32,122 nt of DNA from a virus: positions 1 through 32,122 of the IMG/VR virus record IMGVR_UViG_3300025809_000069; one strand, given 5' to 3'. A program made the position numbers and the translations under genes. Under the pieces are notes generated by a model. The model saw only the letters and a program-made list of their open reading frames with translations. It ran no database searches and was not told the DNA's origin. The stretch's first letter is position 1. Every line of letters starts with the position of its first letter. Below are positions 23,017 through 31,589 of this stretch, piece by piece.

Positions 23017-25443
23017 TTACCTAGGCTCAAAGGAACCTAAGTCAAATCCTCCTCCTAATATGTCATTGCCTGATGACTCAAAATTTTTAGGCGGAGTGTT
23101 ATTACTTCTTTGCTCAATTAATTCACTCTGCTGCGTTCCTTGCATTTGGATTCTTTGGTCCTTTCTGTCTTCTTTTTCTATCTCATTTTTTCTTGCTGCT
23201 TCGGCGTCTATCCCGCGGAGTTGCATGTTATATTGAAATTCCACCTGCATTAATTGGATCTTAGCCTGTATCTCTTGTTGCATTTTTTGAGAATCAATCT
23301 GAGCCTCCATCTGCAATAGTTGTGCTTTTTGCTGTGTAATAACTTGATTTTTTTGTATCTCAGCTTGGGCAGCTACTTGTTGAGCTTGAGCGTTTGCTTG
23401 AGCTTGAGCCTGTATATTTTGTTGTGTTCTAATTTGATCTTTGTCAGCTTTTTGCTTTCTTCTTAGCTTTAGCAGTTGGTTAGCTAGCTTTAAATTTTTA
23501 ATTTCCCTAATGTCAATAGCGTCTTCTAAATCAATCAACCCTGCAGACAAAGCTGTTTGTATGTTGTTTTCTAACATTTGCTTTTCTTCATCATCCGGAG
23601 TAAGCTCTATAAATATACCAAAGTCATATAAATGCAATTCACCCATTTCCTCCAAGGTTGCTACATTGTGGCCTCCTATTTTTTGAATGAATGCTTCTCT
23701 CGTTGGAGAATACTCTAATATATCAGAAATCCTTAATGATAAGCATTCCGCTGTTTCAGCTGTTAAAAATAAACCTCCTTGCAATATATGTCTTGTAGCA
23801 GTGTTAGAATTAGCTGCAGCAATTTTCTGTATGCCAACCAATGCCTTCGCGTCAGGAGTTGATCCGTCTCTAGCTTCATTTAATCCAGTCGTATCTCTTA
23901 TCATCTGTAAATAATAATTATACGTTTGTATTAAAGCCCCCATCTTATTTCCTCCAGAGCCACTTGTAATTTCTTGAATCGGAACTTTACCAGGATTCAT
24001 ATTGCCCTCTTGAGTAAATGATCTTCCTATAACCGAACCTGTTTGAAAAAACATATTCAAGGCTTCTTGTGGATTATAATTTGTACCGTTACCTAAATCA
24101 ATTTCTGCTAGACCATCTGCATCAAGATAAACTCCATCTGGAACCATTCTCGATAAAACTTGCTGAAGCTTTAAGTGTGTTAGTTGAATCATATCTGCAA
24201 AACCAGTTATACGGCTTACTAAAGATTCGATTCTGCCTTTATACATTCTAGGAGCTACAATACTGTAATTCATTTTAACCTTAGTATAATCACTCTTAGG
24301 GCGCATCATATTCTTTGCCATTTCCCATTTTAGCAACATATCCGTTCCTAAAACTAAAACCCCCTCGTATAACACTTCAAGGGATCTTGACATTTTTCCA
24401 AATTGCTCCTCCAACATTTCAACTGGTGGATCAAACTGATCGTCTCTTAATAAAATTTTACTAGCTCCTGTTCCTGTTTCTTTAACCTTATATACTTCAT
24501 TCATATAAGTTTTAAAGTTAAAATACAGAATCTGAACTGTATTAGCATCGGTTTCATCGTAATTTGTTAATGATCGATCGTAGAATCCGTTATTTTGATA
24601 TGCTGTTTTTGATATTCTATTCAGCTGATCCTCCGTTAAATTTGGAAATTGTTTTTTAAGTTCATTAATAGTAACGTTTTTTACTTCGCCTACATAGTAT
24701 ATGTCATCAAAATAAGGCGAATCTGAATAAGAGTAAACCAAATTAGCTGGATCAACATACTCAACTTTAACACCCTCTGACTTTGTAAAAGTATTTTTTA
24801 CAGCTCCAATACCAATAGTAGTTAAATCATAATTTACTCTCTTTTTAGTAAGATCGTATCTATTACCGTCAAGCAAAGTTTGAATTGCTTGCTCTTCCGC
24901 TATCTCAACCGCTTGTTTATAACTTAGTTGCATATGCAGCTCTAGCTCCTCTTTTGAATCAGGTAGCGTTTCAGGGCTGTTTTCAAATAAATTAAGGCCA
25001 AAATTGTCTTTAGCAAATTCGTTAAGCTCTTTAGTTTGCATGTCCCTAATAATAGACTCCATGTAATCTGTTCGCTTACTAACCCCATAAGGGTCTTGAG
25101 AATAGGCTTTTATATCAAACGTTCTTTCTGACATTCCGTTAACAACTATATCTACAAACTTAGGTATAATTGGCACGGGCTTCCAATCTAGATTTAAGTA
25201 AGATAAATCACCGTTTATAGATAATTCGTCTTTATATTTTTGTATGGATTGTTCTCCTCTAGAGTATAGTCTTAGCCTATGAAATGTATTTTGATTACTT
25301 TCATATCTTGAATTACCTCTATCCGTTTTAAACCATTCGTCTTGAATAGCTCTACCAACTTTCAACCCATACTCTGTTGAAATTTTTTCAGCATCACTAG
25401 CAACTTGACTAGGAAAAAAACCTTTTACAACTGAATCAGCCAT
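23017..25443 (-). CDS. Portal protein (808 aa)
   Basis: This gene starts two bases after the terminase stop and precedes scaffold and capsid, the standard portal position. The N-terminus (MADSVVKGFFPSQVASDAEK) and NTFHRLRLYSRGEQSIQKYKDEL, then WKPVPIIPKFVDIVVNGM (residues ~87-104), resemble portals of crAss-like and related podoviruses. Later, RDTTGLNEARDGSTPDAKALVG (residues ~530-551) lies in the conserved stem region. The last ~150 residues are a Gln/Ala-rich coiled coil (QAQAQANAQAQQVAAQAEIQKNQ), consistent with the C-terminal barrel of P22-type portals. The protein would form the dodecameric DNA entry ring and dock the terminase. It ends in a Gly-rich tail (DILGGGFDLGSFEPR). Confidence 0.88.
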   Translation of the reverse strand: MADSVVKGFFPSQVASDAEKISTEYGLKVGRAIQDEWFKTDRGNSRYESNQNTFHRLRLYSRGEQSIQKYKDELSINGDLSYLNLDWKPVPIIPKFVDIVVNGMSERTFDIKAYSQDPYGVSKRTDYMESIIRDMQTKELNEFAKDNFGLNLFENSPETLPDSKEELELHMQLSYKQAVEIAEEQAIQTLLDGNRYDLTKKRVNYDLTTIGIGAVKNTFTKSEGVKVEYVDPANLVYSYSDSPYFDDIYYVGEVKNVTINELKKQFPNLTEDQLNRISKTAYQNNGFYDRSLTNYDETDANTVQILYFNFKTYMNEVYKVKETGTGASKILLRDDQFDPPVEMLEEQFGKMSRSLEVLYEGVLVLGTDMLLKWEMAKNMMRPKSDYTKVKMNYSIVAPRMYKGRIESLVSRITGFADMIQLTHLKLQQVLSRMVPDGVYLDADGLAEIDLGNGTNYNPQEALNMFFQTGSVIGRSFTQEGNMNPGKVPIQEITSGSGGNKMGALIQTYNYYLQMIRDTTGLNEARDGSTPDAKALVGIQKIAAANSNTATRHILQGGLFLTAETAECLSLRISDILEYSPTREAFIQKIGGHNVATLEEMGELHLYDFGIFIELTPDDEEKQMLENNIQTALSAGLIDLEDAIDIREIKNLKLANQLLKLRRKQKADKDQIRTQQNIQAQAQANAQAQQVAAQAEIQKNQVITQQKAQLLQMEAQIDSQKMQQEIQAKIQLMQVEFQYNMQLRGIDAEAARKNEIEKEDRKDQRIQMQGTQQSELIEQRSNNTPPKNFESSGNDILGGGFDLGSFEPR

Positions 25444-25445
25444 AC

Positions 25446-27656
25446 TTATTTTATTATTTTCGATGTTGAACCGTCTTGTTTATACTTAACGATTTTTAAA
25501 TTTAACTTTTGTTTATTAACTTCTCCTACTGGCCTATACAAGTTTTTGTTGCAAGCCATTGCTGCTAGTCCTGAACTAATAGCTGCATCAAACTTTGTTC
25601 TATTATTTATATCAAAACCAGCCCAATCATTTAAGGTGTCAGTAAAGTACATATCACCATAATTTCCATCTTCTTTTAATCCGATGTATCTATCTATATA
25701 AGATTCTATTGCCGCGGCGTGAGCCTGTTTAATGTCCTCGCTTGAATTAGGTATTCCGCCAATTTCTTTTTCTGTTACTGATAATTTGTTCCAAAGCTTA
25801 TCAGGTCTGTTCATTGAGTATCCCCTATATCCTCTTCTTTTAAAATAATATAAAAGCCTAGGTTTATTGTTTTCACACAATAAAGGCATTCCATAAAACA
25901 CGCAGGCCATTAATACATCTTCAAAAAACATTTCAGCGGTTTGCGGTCTAGCTATGTATTCTAAAAAGAAAGAGTTTGGAGGTGCGTCTTCCATACTAAA
26001 CTTAGTTAATCCATGCAAAGCACCTTTAGATCCACTGCCGCCAACTGTGCCTGATATATCATAGCTGTCACATCCGAAAGCGCCCATGTGGTCATTTCCT
26101 GGATATTTGTATCCATTTTTAATAACTTGTCTGTTCTGCAAAATAGCATTAGGAACCCAGCTAATTTTAAATCGACCTTGCGGGTTTGGTGTAAATAAAA
26201 CTTTTGAATCTTTTACACCGTTTTGCCAACTAAAACTACCAGTTGTTACAACAGCAGTATTTCGCAAATCTTCATTATAATCTATTTGTTCGTATATTTT
26301 TGCTAAATTAAATATACTGTTTTTTGTTTCATCTCTAAAAGCGTGTTCCTCTGTACGTGGAAACTGTCTATAGAATTCGTTTAAAGCATCCTGGTCTCCT
26401 TTTAATCCATCTGCTTCATTATCCCAGTGCTCTATTATTCCAATGTCTATAATGTCGCCGTGTGGCCCCACTGTTTTTTCTATAGGTTCATCAAATACAG
26501 GAGCCCCGTATTCGTCAATGAATCCTTCATAATTCCATTCCATTGGAATAAACAAAGAGTACAAGCCAGAAGCCGTTTGACCGTTTCTGTTTCTTTTTGT
26601 TACTTTAGAATTGCCGTAAAGCTTTTTAAAGTTTGAACCTCCTTTATCTAAAGCGTTTGACGTTGATCCCATCATACACTTACCAATAATTCTAGATCCT
26701 AATCTAAGAGTTGTTTTAGTTACCCTCCAGTTGTTCAATATATTATCTGGTCTTTCCCATTTTCCGCTTTCGTCGTGTACTAATAGTCTTAACTTTTCTC
26801 CATCATAGGAGTTGTCACCAGTATTTTTCCAGTCAATTGTTGTATCTAATCCCTCAAGAGTTTCTGTGCTTTTTCTGGCTTGAATAGATTTCCTGGTAAG
26901 CCTTGAGGCTGGGATTCTATAGGCAAGTTCGGTTTTTGGCCTGTCCATACCGTCTTGTATTGGCTTGAAGAAGAACGGGTAGTTGACGGAGATCGGTACA
27001 ACCTTATCTGTGAACATTTTTTTAGCGTCAGAGCCAGACTTTGACAATATGCCAAACCGTGAATCCGAGGAAATTGTCGCGAGGTTAACAGTTTCAGCTG
27101 AGGACATGAACGAAAATCCACTCCTACGGTTTTTAAGGTAGCACATTCCGTAGCATCGTGAGTCTGCTTTGCAAGCTTCCCAGAATATAAAGAATAATCT
27201 GTTTGCCTCCCGGAAGTCTGGCTGCCCGACGTCAATTTTACTCCACTGCAAGTACATAAAGTGAGTACCAGTAATGTAAGTACCCACATTCTTATTATTG
27301 AACCAATGACCTTCGTCTCTTCTTTTAAATTGTTCATCTATATAGGGTTCCCATTTAGTCTGAAAGCTCTCCGGATATTCCCTCCAGTCAAATATACTGT
27401 TAATTGACTTAAGCTCCTTAGGGTACTCCTCTGGCTTCCACTTGTTATTAATTTTACTTAATTTAGCTGGAGCTTTAGGCAATGCTATCTTAAGTCCTTG
27501 TATATCGTATATTTCGCCTATTTGGCCTGTCTTGCTTATTACAACAATGTCATTTTCTTTATTGTACCCATATTCCCATTTCTTAGCTTTATTAAGCCTA
27601 GAGATGGTTGTAAGTTTTACAGGCTCTACTATTTTATATAAAGTTTGCTCGTACAT
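25446..27656 (-). CDS. Terminase large subunit (736 aa)
   Basis: ATPase and nuclease parts are both visible. KNRRSGFS (residues 175-182) is a deviant Walker A motif in which the basic residues come first, as in several phage terminases. RLLVHDE (290-296) is Walker B with D295 and catalytic E296, and CMMGSTSNA (327-335) fits the coupling motif. In the C-terminal part GCDSYD (529-533) holds the first RNase-H-like nuclease acidic residues and RTKFDAAISSGLA (686-697) the last (D690). The enzyme pumps DNA into the capsid and cuts concatemers. Its ATG shares one base with the stop of the small gene upstream (TAATG), and the portal follows after two bases, so packaging genes are co-translated. Confidence 0.92.
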   Translation of the reverse strand: MYEQTLYKIVEPVKLTTISRLNKAKKWEYGYNKENDIVVISKTGQIGEIYDIQGLKIALPKAPAKLSKINNKWKPEEYPKELKSINSIFDWREYPESFQTKWEPYIDEQFKRRDEGHWFNNKNVGTYITGTHFMYLQWSKIDVGQPDFREANRLFFIFWEACKADSRCYGMCYLKNRRSGFSFMSSAETVNLATISSDSRFGILSKSGSDAKKMFTDKVVPISVNYPFFFKPIQDGMDRPKTELAYRIPASRLTRKSIQARKSTETLEGLDTTIDWKNTGDNSYDGEKLRLLVHDESGKWERPDNILNNWRVTKTTLRLGSRIIGKCMMGSTSNALDKGGSNFKKLYGNSKVTKRNRNGQTASGLYSLFIPMEWNYEGFIDEYGAPVFDEPIEKTVGPHGDIIDIGIIEHWDNEADGLKGDQDALNEFYRQFPRTEEHAFRDETKNSIFNLAKIYEQIDYNEDLRNTAVVTTGSFSWQNGVKDSKVLFTPNPQGRFKISWVPNAILQNRQVIKNGYKYPGNDHMGAFGCDSYDISGTVGGSGSKGALHGLTKFSMEDAPPNSFFLEYIARPQTAEMFFEDVLMACVFYGMPLLCENNKPRLLYYFKRRGYRGYSMNRPDKLWNKLSVTEKEIGGIPNSSEDIKQAHAAAIESYIDRYIGLKEDGNYGDMYFTDTLNDWAGFDINNRTKFDAAISSGLAAMACNKNLYRPVGEVNKQKLNLKIVKYKQDGSTSKIIK

Positions 27657-27931
27657 TATTTAGATCTTTTTTCTGCAAATCCACTAAATGATTTCTGAAT
27701 CATTTCATCTTTAGGCTTATCGTCAAGCATGTCTTGCTCGTCTTTTATTCTATTAAGAATTTCAAAAGCATCAAATATAGCTAACTTTTTAGTAGCTGCG
27801 GCGTTTTTAAGCCTATCAGCTGATATGTCGTCTCCTGAATCTACAATCTTTTCTCCTGCAACTTTTATTAACTCCTCAACTGCTTTGTGACCAGCTTGGA
27901 TTATATTCAACTTCGTCTCCTTGATGTTCAT
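27656..27931 (-). CDS. Small helical protein coupled to terminase, candidate small subunit (91 aa)
   Basis: Start placed at the ATG at 27931 (leader AATTAAAT); the in-frame GTG/ATG-type alternatives upstream would add 21 residues inside the previous gene. Even so, 56 bases overlap that gene in another frame. The sequence is helical and charged (NIIQAGHKAVEELIKVAGEKI, RLKNAAATKKLAIFDAFEIL, RIKDEQDMLDD). Its stop overlaps the terminase start by one base. Position and size suit a small terminase subunit, which recognises DNA for packaging, but no helix-turn-helix is clear, so this remains a candidate. Confidence 0.62.
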   Translation of the reverse strand: MNIKETKLNIIQAGHKAVEELIKVAGEKIVDSGDDISADRLKNAAATKKLAIFDAFEILNRIKDEQDMLDDKPKDEMIQKSFSGFAEKRSK

Positions 27932-28466
27932 ATTTAATTGTAATTTGATTGGATGGCACTCTATATAATCTTTCGCCTTCAATAAAGAATTCATATTCCA
28001 TACCTACTTTAAAAGAAACCAATGTGTCTTTTTCCACGCTGCCATCAGTATATTTGATTATGCCTTTACCAGGCTTTTCAAAATCTATAGAAAACATTTT
28101 GTCTTCCTTTATTGGTTTTATAAAACAAAAACCTTTTTCAGCTTTCCAAATGCCTTTGCTTTTATAGGCATATATTTGATCTGGTTGAGCGAAATACTTA
28201 TCTTCTGCGTAGTAGCTTTTGCTGTTTTTTTCTTTACCTCTAATGTCATAAAATCTTCTAAAAACATTATGGTGTAAAATAACTTCGTCTCCTTCTTTTA
28301 TACTTGTTTCAACGGCTAGCGGCTTTGATAGTACAACACCTTGTCTACTTACGTAATTATGATTTTGAAGCTCTGTGTTTAAAAGCAACTCGCTTCCGTT
28401 TATATTTTTAGCTGAAGTTGATCTTCCAGATTTAGGCTTAACTATAAAATTAAAAATTGATTTCAT
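27876..28466 (-). CDS. GroES-like co-chaperonin candidate (196 aa)
   Basis: Residues ~40-103 follow the GroES layout: SRQGVVLSKP (strand and turn), SIKEGDEVILHHN (the usual V-x-V-GD-x-V-I-F-N region), then a longer insert (VFRRFYDIRGKEKNSKSYYAEDK) and the closing YFAQPDQIYAYK strand. I recognise HHNVFRRxYDxRGxEKNSxSY as a pattern of marine-phage proteins annotated as co-chaperonins. GroES-type phage proteins, such as T4 gp31, replace host GroES to fold the capsid protein. The ~90-residue C-terminal extension is beta-like and unexplained. Its start shares one base with the stop of the gene before (TAATG). If it is not GroES-like, it is an unidentified beta-barrel protein. Confidence 0.58.
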   Translation of the reverse strand: MKSIFNFIVKPKSGRSTSAKNINGSELLLNTELQNHNYVSRQGVVLSKPLAVETSIKEGDEVILHHNVFRRFYDIRGKEKNSKSYYAEDKYFAQPDQIYAYKSKGIWKAEKGFCFIKPIKEDKMFSIDFEKPGKGIIKYTDGSVEKDTLVSFKVGMEYEFFIEGERLYRVPSNQITIKYEHQGDEVEYNPSWSQSS

Positions 28467-28684
28467 TAATATTGTAAGTCATATTCAATTGCGATTGCCA
28501 TGTTCTTATTAAAATCTTTCCAAGGCAATAACTCGTTTCCTTTTTGTATATATATAGAGTACTGATTATCTTCTTCTATTATATTAGCTATAGTATGACC
28601 ACCATACACTTCCTGTCCAACAGAATAGTGCATGGCGTCATTTTTATAGTCTCTTCCAATACTAATCTTCCGTATTAGGCTCAT
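28466..28684 (-). CDS. Small conserved phage protein (72 aa)
   Basis: I used the ATG at 28684 (MSLIRKISIGRDYKNDAMHYSVGQ); seven codons more are possible upstream but lie deeper in the neighbouring gene. The overlap with that gene is 23 bases. The blocks IRKISIGRDYKNDAMHYSVGQEV and a closing WKDFNKNMAIAIEYD are a pattern I recall from many marine phages next to the terminase; no function is known to me. Its stop overlaps the next start by one base. Confidence 0.72.
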   Translation of the reverse strand: MSLIRKISIGRDYKNDAMHYSVGQEVYGGHTIANIIEEDNQYSIYIQKGNELLPWKDFNKNMAIAIEYDLQY

Positions 28685-28937
28685 CTTCAACTTCTTTGAT
28701 ATCACCAGAGTTAATGTCTATGGTAACATTGCCGTATTCTTCTTTTAATTCTTTTTGAAATACTTCAAGACCGTTTTGAGCTTCAGCAAAACCGTGTAAT
28801 AATTGGTGCTTTTGCACTTCAACATCGCCGATTTTTAATTGATACTGTTGCAAGTTTTTAACTAATTCTTGCAATTTAATAAGCTGCTCTTCAGATACGG
28901 CTTTAGATACTACAGGTACATCTTTTACTTTTTTCAT
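28662..28937 (-). CDS. Small coiled-coil phage protein (91 aa)
   Basis: Helical and rich in Gln, Glu and Leu (SEEQLIKLQELVKNLQQYQ, QKHQLLHGFAEAQNGLEVFQ), with an acidic C-terminal tail (SGDIKEVEDEPNTED). Heptad-like hydrophobic spacing suggests a coiled coil. Similar small coiled-coil genes stand near terminase genes in marine phages; I cannot assign a role. It follows a 56-base gap with a hairpin and overlaps the next gene by 23 bases. Confidence 0.7.
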   Translation of the reverse strand: MKKVKDVPVVSKAVSEEQLIKLQELVKNLQQYQLKIGDVEVQKHQLLHGFAEAQNGLEVFQKELKEEYGNVTIDINSGDIKEVEDEPNTED

Positions 28938-28964
28938 TTTAATTATATTTAATTGTTATACTTA

Positions 28965-28990
28965 AGTGTATTATTACGTGTAAATACACT
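28965..28990 (-). other. Inverted repeat just after a structural-block gene
   Basis: AGTGTATT (28965-28972) and AATACACT (28983-28990) are perfect complements around a ten-base loop, starting three bases after the TAA stop of the 106-residue gene. No T-run follows on the minus strand, so it is a weak terminator at best; an RNA-stabilising hairpin or a palindromic protein site are alternatives. Confidence 0.45.
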
Positions 28991-28993
28991 AAT

Positions 28994-29314
28994 TTAGTTT
29001 GGGATTATTAATGTTACAGACGTGGGGTTTATTAAAGCTTTTATTTGGCTAGCTATACCAGCTTCTATAGATGCTACTTGCTCTTCTCCCATCGCTTCTT
29101 TTGTCCACTCAACGACTACATCGTTAGTTAGATCTTCAAATGGTATGAATGTACCATCTTCGCTTAAAGGTACTGTTTGCGTACCTATAGCTTTAGATGA
29201 ATAATCTCCATCAACACCTGTCACTATCCAGTGCACGTTATACACTATATTTGTTTCACCTTCTTCTTGAGGGTGTACATCTACTGTTTTACAATTCCAA
29301 TTGTATGTTATCAT
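28994..29314 (-). CDS. Small conserved marine-phage protein (106 aa)
   Basis: The N-terminus YNWNCKTVDVHPQEEGETNIVYNVHWIVTG is a mostly beta sequence, and the C-terminus (VVEWTKEAMGEEQVASIEAGIASQIKALINP) is a helix ending in a Pro-rich strand. I recognise this combination from a widespread family in marine tailed phages (often listed as hypothetical or virion-associated). It is spaced six bases after the tail-fibre gene. A virion role is plausible from position; no enzyme motif is seen. Confidence 0.72.
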   Translation of the reverse strand: MITYNWNCKTVDVHPQEEGETNIVYNVHWIVTGVDGDYSSKAIGTQTVPLSEDGTFIPFEDLTNDVVVEWTKEAMGEEQVASIEAGIASQIKALINPTSVTLIIPN

Positions 29315-29320
29315 TTTTAT

Positions 29321-31573
29321 TTATTTATCTGGGTTAAATTTATATATTGATCGACCTATAACTATTTCTAATTGGCCTGATTTTTCGTTAATGCCTATAC
29401 TTGTTATGTTACTTAAATGACTATTTCCATCACTACCATTTTTTCCATCACTTCCAGCCGAGCCTGTTGCTCCAGTAGCGCCCTGAGGCCCCTGTAGTCC
29501 AGTCGCACCTATACTTCCATCTTTACCATTAGACCCAGCAGGTCCTTGCGCTCCTTGCGCTCCTTGAGGTCCTTGCGCTCCTGGCGTCAACGATATATCT
29601 TCAAGCTCTTTTTCTAGTTCAGCTACGCGTTTAACTAGTAAGTCAATATAGTTAATACCTTTTACTCCATCAGCTCCTACGTGCACTAGCTCAGGGTAAT
29701 CATTTTCTAAATCCTCTACTAATACACCATATCTTTTTCTATCACCATCTCCTTCTTTATATTTATATTCTTTAAACTGGATTGTTTTAGCTTTGCTTTT
29801 ATCAATGTTAGATATGTCTTTCTTTTTATCTGTCTGCGATGTCTGCACAAGGTTAACACACGTTACAGTGCCTTGGACTTGTAAATTTTGAGTAAAACTT
29901 GCTGGAGCTCCATAAAATATAGTATTACCACTAGTTGTGCCATTTATAAATATATCACCAAAAGCAGTCAACATCTTAAGATTACCCATTTCAAAACTAG
30001 TACACCCTAAGCTTCCATTAACATCAAGTTTCTTGCTAGGATTTATAAAACCAACACCTACGTTTCCGCCAAGTGGATTTAATGACATTTCATAAGCTAT
30101 TGCAGAGGTGTTGCTTTGTGCTTGCAACCAAGAAGCTCCAACATTATTTACACCAATATTCAAGCCATAGCTAGTAGCTGTATTACTTACAAAAAACGGA
30201 GCAGTTGAAGAGCCTAAAGCTGGGTCATCATCACCTGTTAAACCTGACACGTGTAGTTTAGTTCTAGGGTTAGTTGTTCCAATACCTACGTTACCTGAGC
30301 TATTAACACGTACTCTTTCAACGTTGCTTGTTTTAAGTGTTATACTTCCTGCTTGAGTAACGTTTAAATTTAAAGCACCTGTTCCTCTGTGTATAATCTC
30401 AGAGTTTGTATTAGCTCCGCCATTATTTCTAACCAATCTAAGACCGTAGTCTGAATAAGTTGTATCACCTACTAAGTCTATAAAAGCAAATCCATTTGTA
30501 GTTCTACCATTACCTATTTGAACAAAGTTATTAGAGTTGTTTCCGTAACCAACATCTAACCCTGCACCCGTTACTCTAACACTGCCATTTACTTCTAATT
30601 TTTCATTTGGATTAGTTGTCCCAATTCCAACGTTGCCAGAGCCATTGATTACCATTTTAGTTGAAAAGTTTGTGTTAAAACTAAAAGTATCTACAATGTC
30701 GCTATATATTATTTTACCAGCAGTGTTTGTTGGTGAGAATTGCGTACTTCCCATTCCTATAGTGGAAGTTCCTGACGCACCTGTAGCTAAATATAAATTA
30801 GAGTTACCGCCTGTTGTAGCTGTATTGCTTAAAACAAGTATTTGATTAGTAGAGGGTGAAGCTGCTGCTCCATCTCCAATTTGAATAGCACCTAATGGAG
30901 AGGTGGTTCCAATACCTACTCTACCGTTTGGCTCATCTACATAAATAGTGTCTGAAACTATTGTGTTTCCATCACCGATCCATATTCTACCTTCTGGTAA
31001 GTTAGGTACATCGTTTGCTCTCATTATGGAAGCCACAGTAATAGATCCAGAGTTTCCACCAGATACTTTACCTATAAGCCCCATATTCTGTATTGCGTTA
31101 CCAGCTCCGGTTGGCTTTATACAAGTTAAACCGCCACCAACAGCTAAGTAAACTGTGTCGCCAGTAAAAGGATCACCTCCTGGTCTGTCTGTGGGTATAT
31201 CCGATGTACTGTAATTTAAAAATTCCCCTGTTATTACTACATTCCCAAAACCGTTGTTATTAAGTGTAGTCTGTAGTATTCCAATTGCTGGAAGATACCC
31301 AGTCGAAATTGTTGCGTCTGCTGGTTCTACTTCTATAACATCAGTAGCTCCAACAGTTCCTGATTGATAAACAGGGGTTCCTTTAAGTATTTGGGCACCA
31401 CTAACATTCTTACATGATATTACAACTAGCTTAGAAGCTGCTGCTTCCAAAGTGTCTGGATCAATCCATGAAGTACCAGTTACTGTAGAAGACAATACTT
31501 GCCCAGCCGTACCAGGCGAAGTACTCGTGTCCTTTATACCGGACTCGGTTTCAATATAATTTTTAAACTTCAT
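29321..31573 (-). CDS. Tail fibre with S74-type chaperone domain and C-terminal collagen-like segment (750 aa)
   Basis: Layout: beta-rich N-terminal domain (residues 1-~200); a repeat block with four related motifs, GRVGIGTTSP (217-226), GNVGIGTTNP (313-322 and 427-436) and GNVGVGFINP (503-512); a Peptidase-S74/endosialidase-chaperone-like domain (577-664) with RYGVLVEDLENDYPELV and GINYIDLLVKRVAELEKEL; 18 Gly-x-y triplets (665-718); and a short beta tail. S74 domains fold trimeric fibres and then usually cut themselves off at a Ser-Asp bond; here the matching site reads T581-D582. The protein is likely the adsorption fibre or a piece of one. The usual chaperone is the C-terminal domain, so the collagen part behind it is unusual. 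Confidence 0.85.
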   Translation of the reverse strand: MKFKNYIETESGIKDTSTSPGTAGQVLSSTVTGTSWIDPDTLEAAASKLVVISCKNVSGAQILKGTPVYQSGTVGATDVIEVEPADATISTGYLPAIGILQTTLNNNGFGNVVITGEFLNYSTSDIPTDRPGGDPFTGDTVYLAVGGGLTCIKPTGAGNAIQNMGLIGKVSGGNSGSITVASIMRANDVPNLPEGRIWIGDGNTIVSDTIYVDEPNGRVGIGTTSPLGAIQIGDGAAASPSTNQILVLSNTATTGGNSNLYLATGASGTSTIGMGSTQFSPTNTAGKIIYSDIVDTFSFNTNFSTKMVINGSGNVGIGTTNPNEKLEVNGSVRVTGAGLDVGYGNNSNNFVQIGNGRTTNGFAFIDLVGDTTYSDYGLRLVRNNGGANTNSEIIHRGTGALNLNVTQAGSITLKTSNVERVRVNSSGNVGIGTTNPRTKLHVSGLTGDDDPALGSSTAPFFVSNTATSYGLNIGVNNVGASWLQAQSNTSAIAYEMSLNPLGGNVGVGFINPSKKLDVNGSLGCTSFEMGNLKMLTAFGDIFINGTTSGNTIFYGAPASFTQNLQVQGTVTCVNLVQTSQTDKKKDISNIDKSKAKTIQFKEYKYKEGDGDRKRYGVLVEDLENDYPELVHVGADGVKGINYIDLLVKRVAELEKELEDISLTPGAQGPQGAQGAQGPAGSNGKDGSIGATGLQGPQGATGATGSAGSDGKNGSDGNSHLSNITSIGINEKSGQLEIVIGRSIYKFNPDK
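29420..29581 (-). repeat. Collagen-like repeat region in the tail fibre, 18 Gly-x-y triplets
   Basis: The codons encode uninterrupted Gly-x-y triplets such as GAQGPQGAQGAQGPA and GATGLQGPQGATGAT, with Ala, Gln, Pro, Thr and Ser at x and y. It would form a thin trimeric stalk, as in other phage collagen-like fibres. Near-identical GGT-x-CCT-type nine-base units make the DNA prone to change in triplet number. Confidence 0.88.
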
Positions 31574-31589
31574 GTATTAAATTTTATTA

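Noticed and set aside
26846-27337. A 163-residue minus-strand frame
   Set aside because: It lies wholly inside the terminase gene in another frame, across the ATPase motifs, and has Cys/Ser/Arg-rich non-protein-like sequence.
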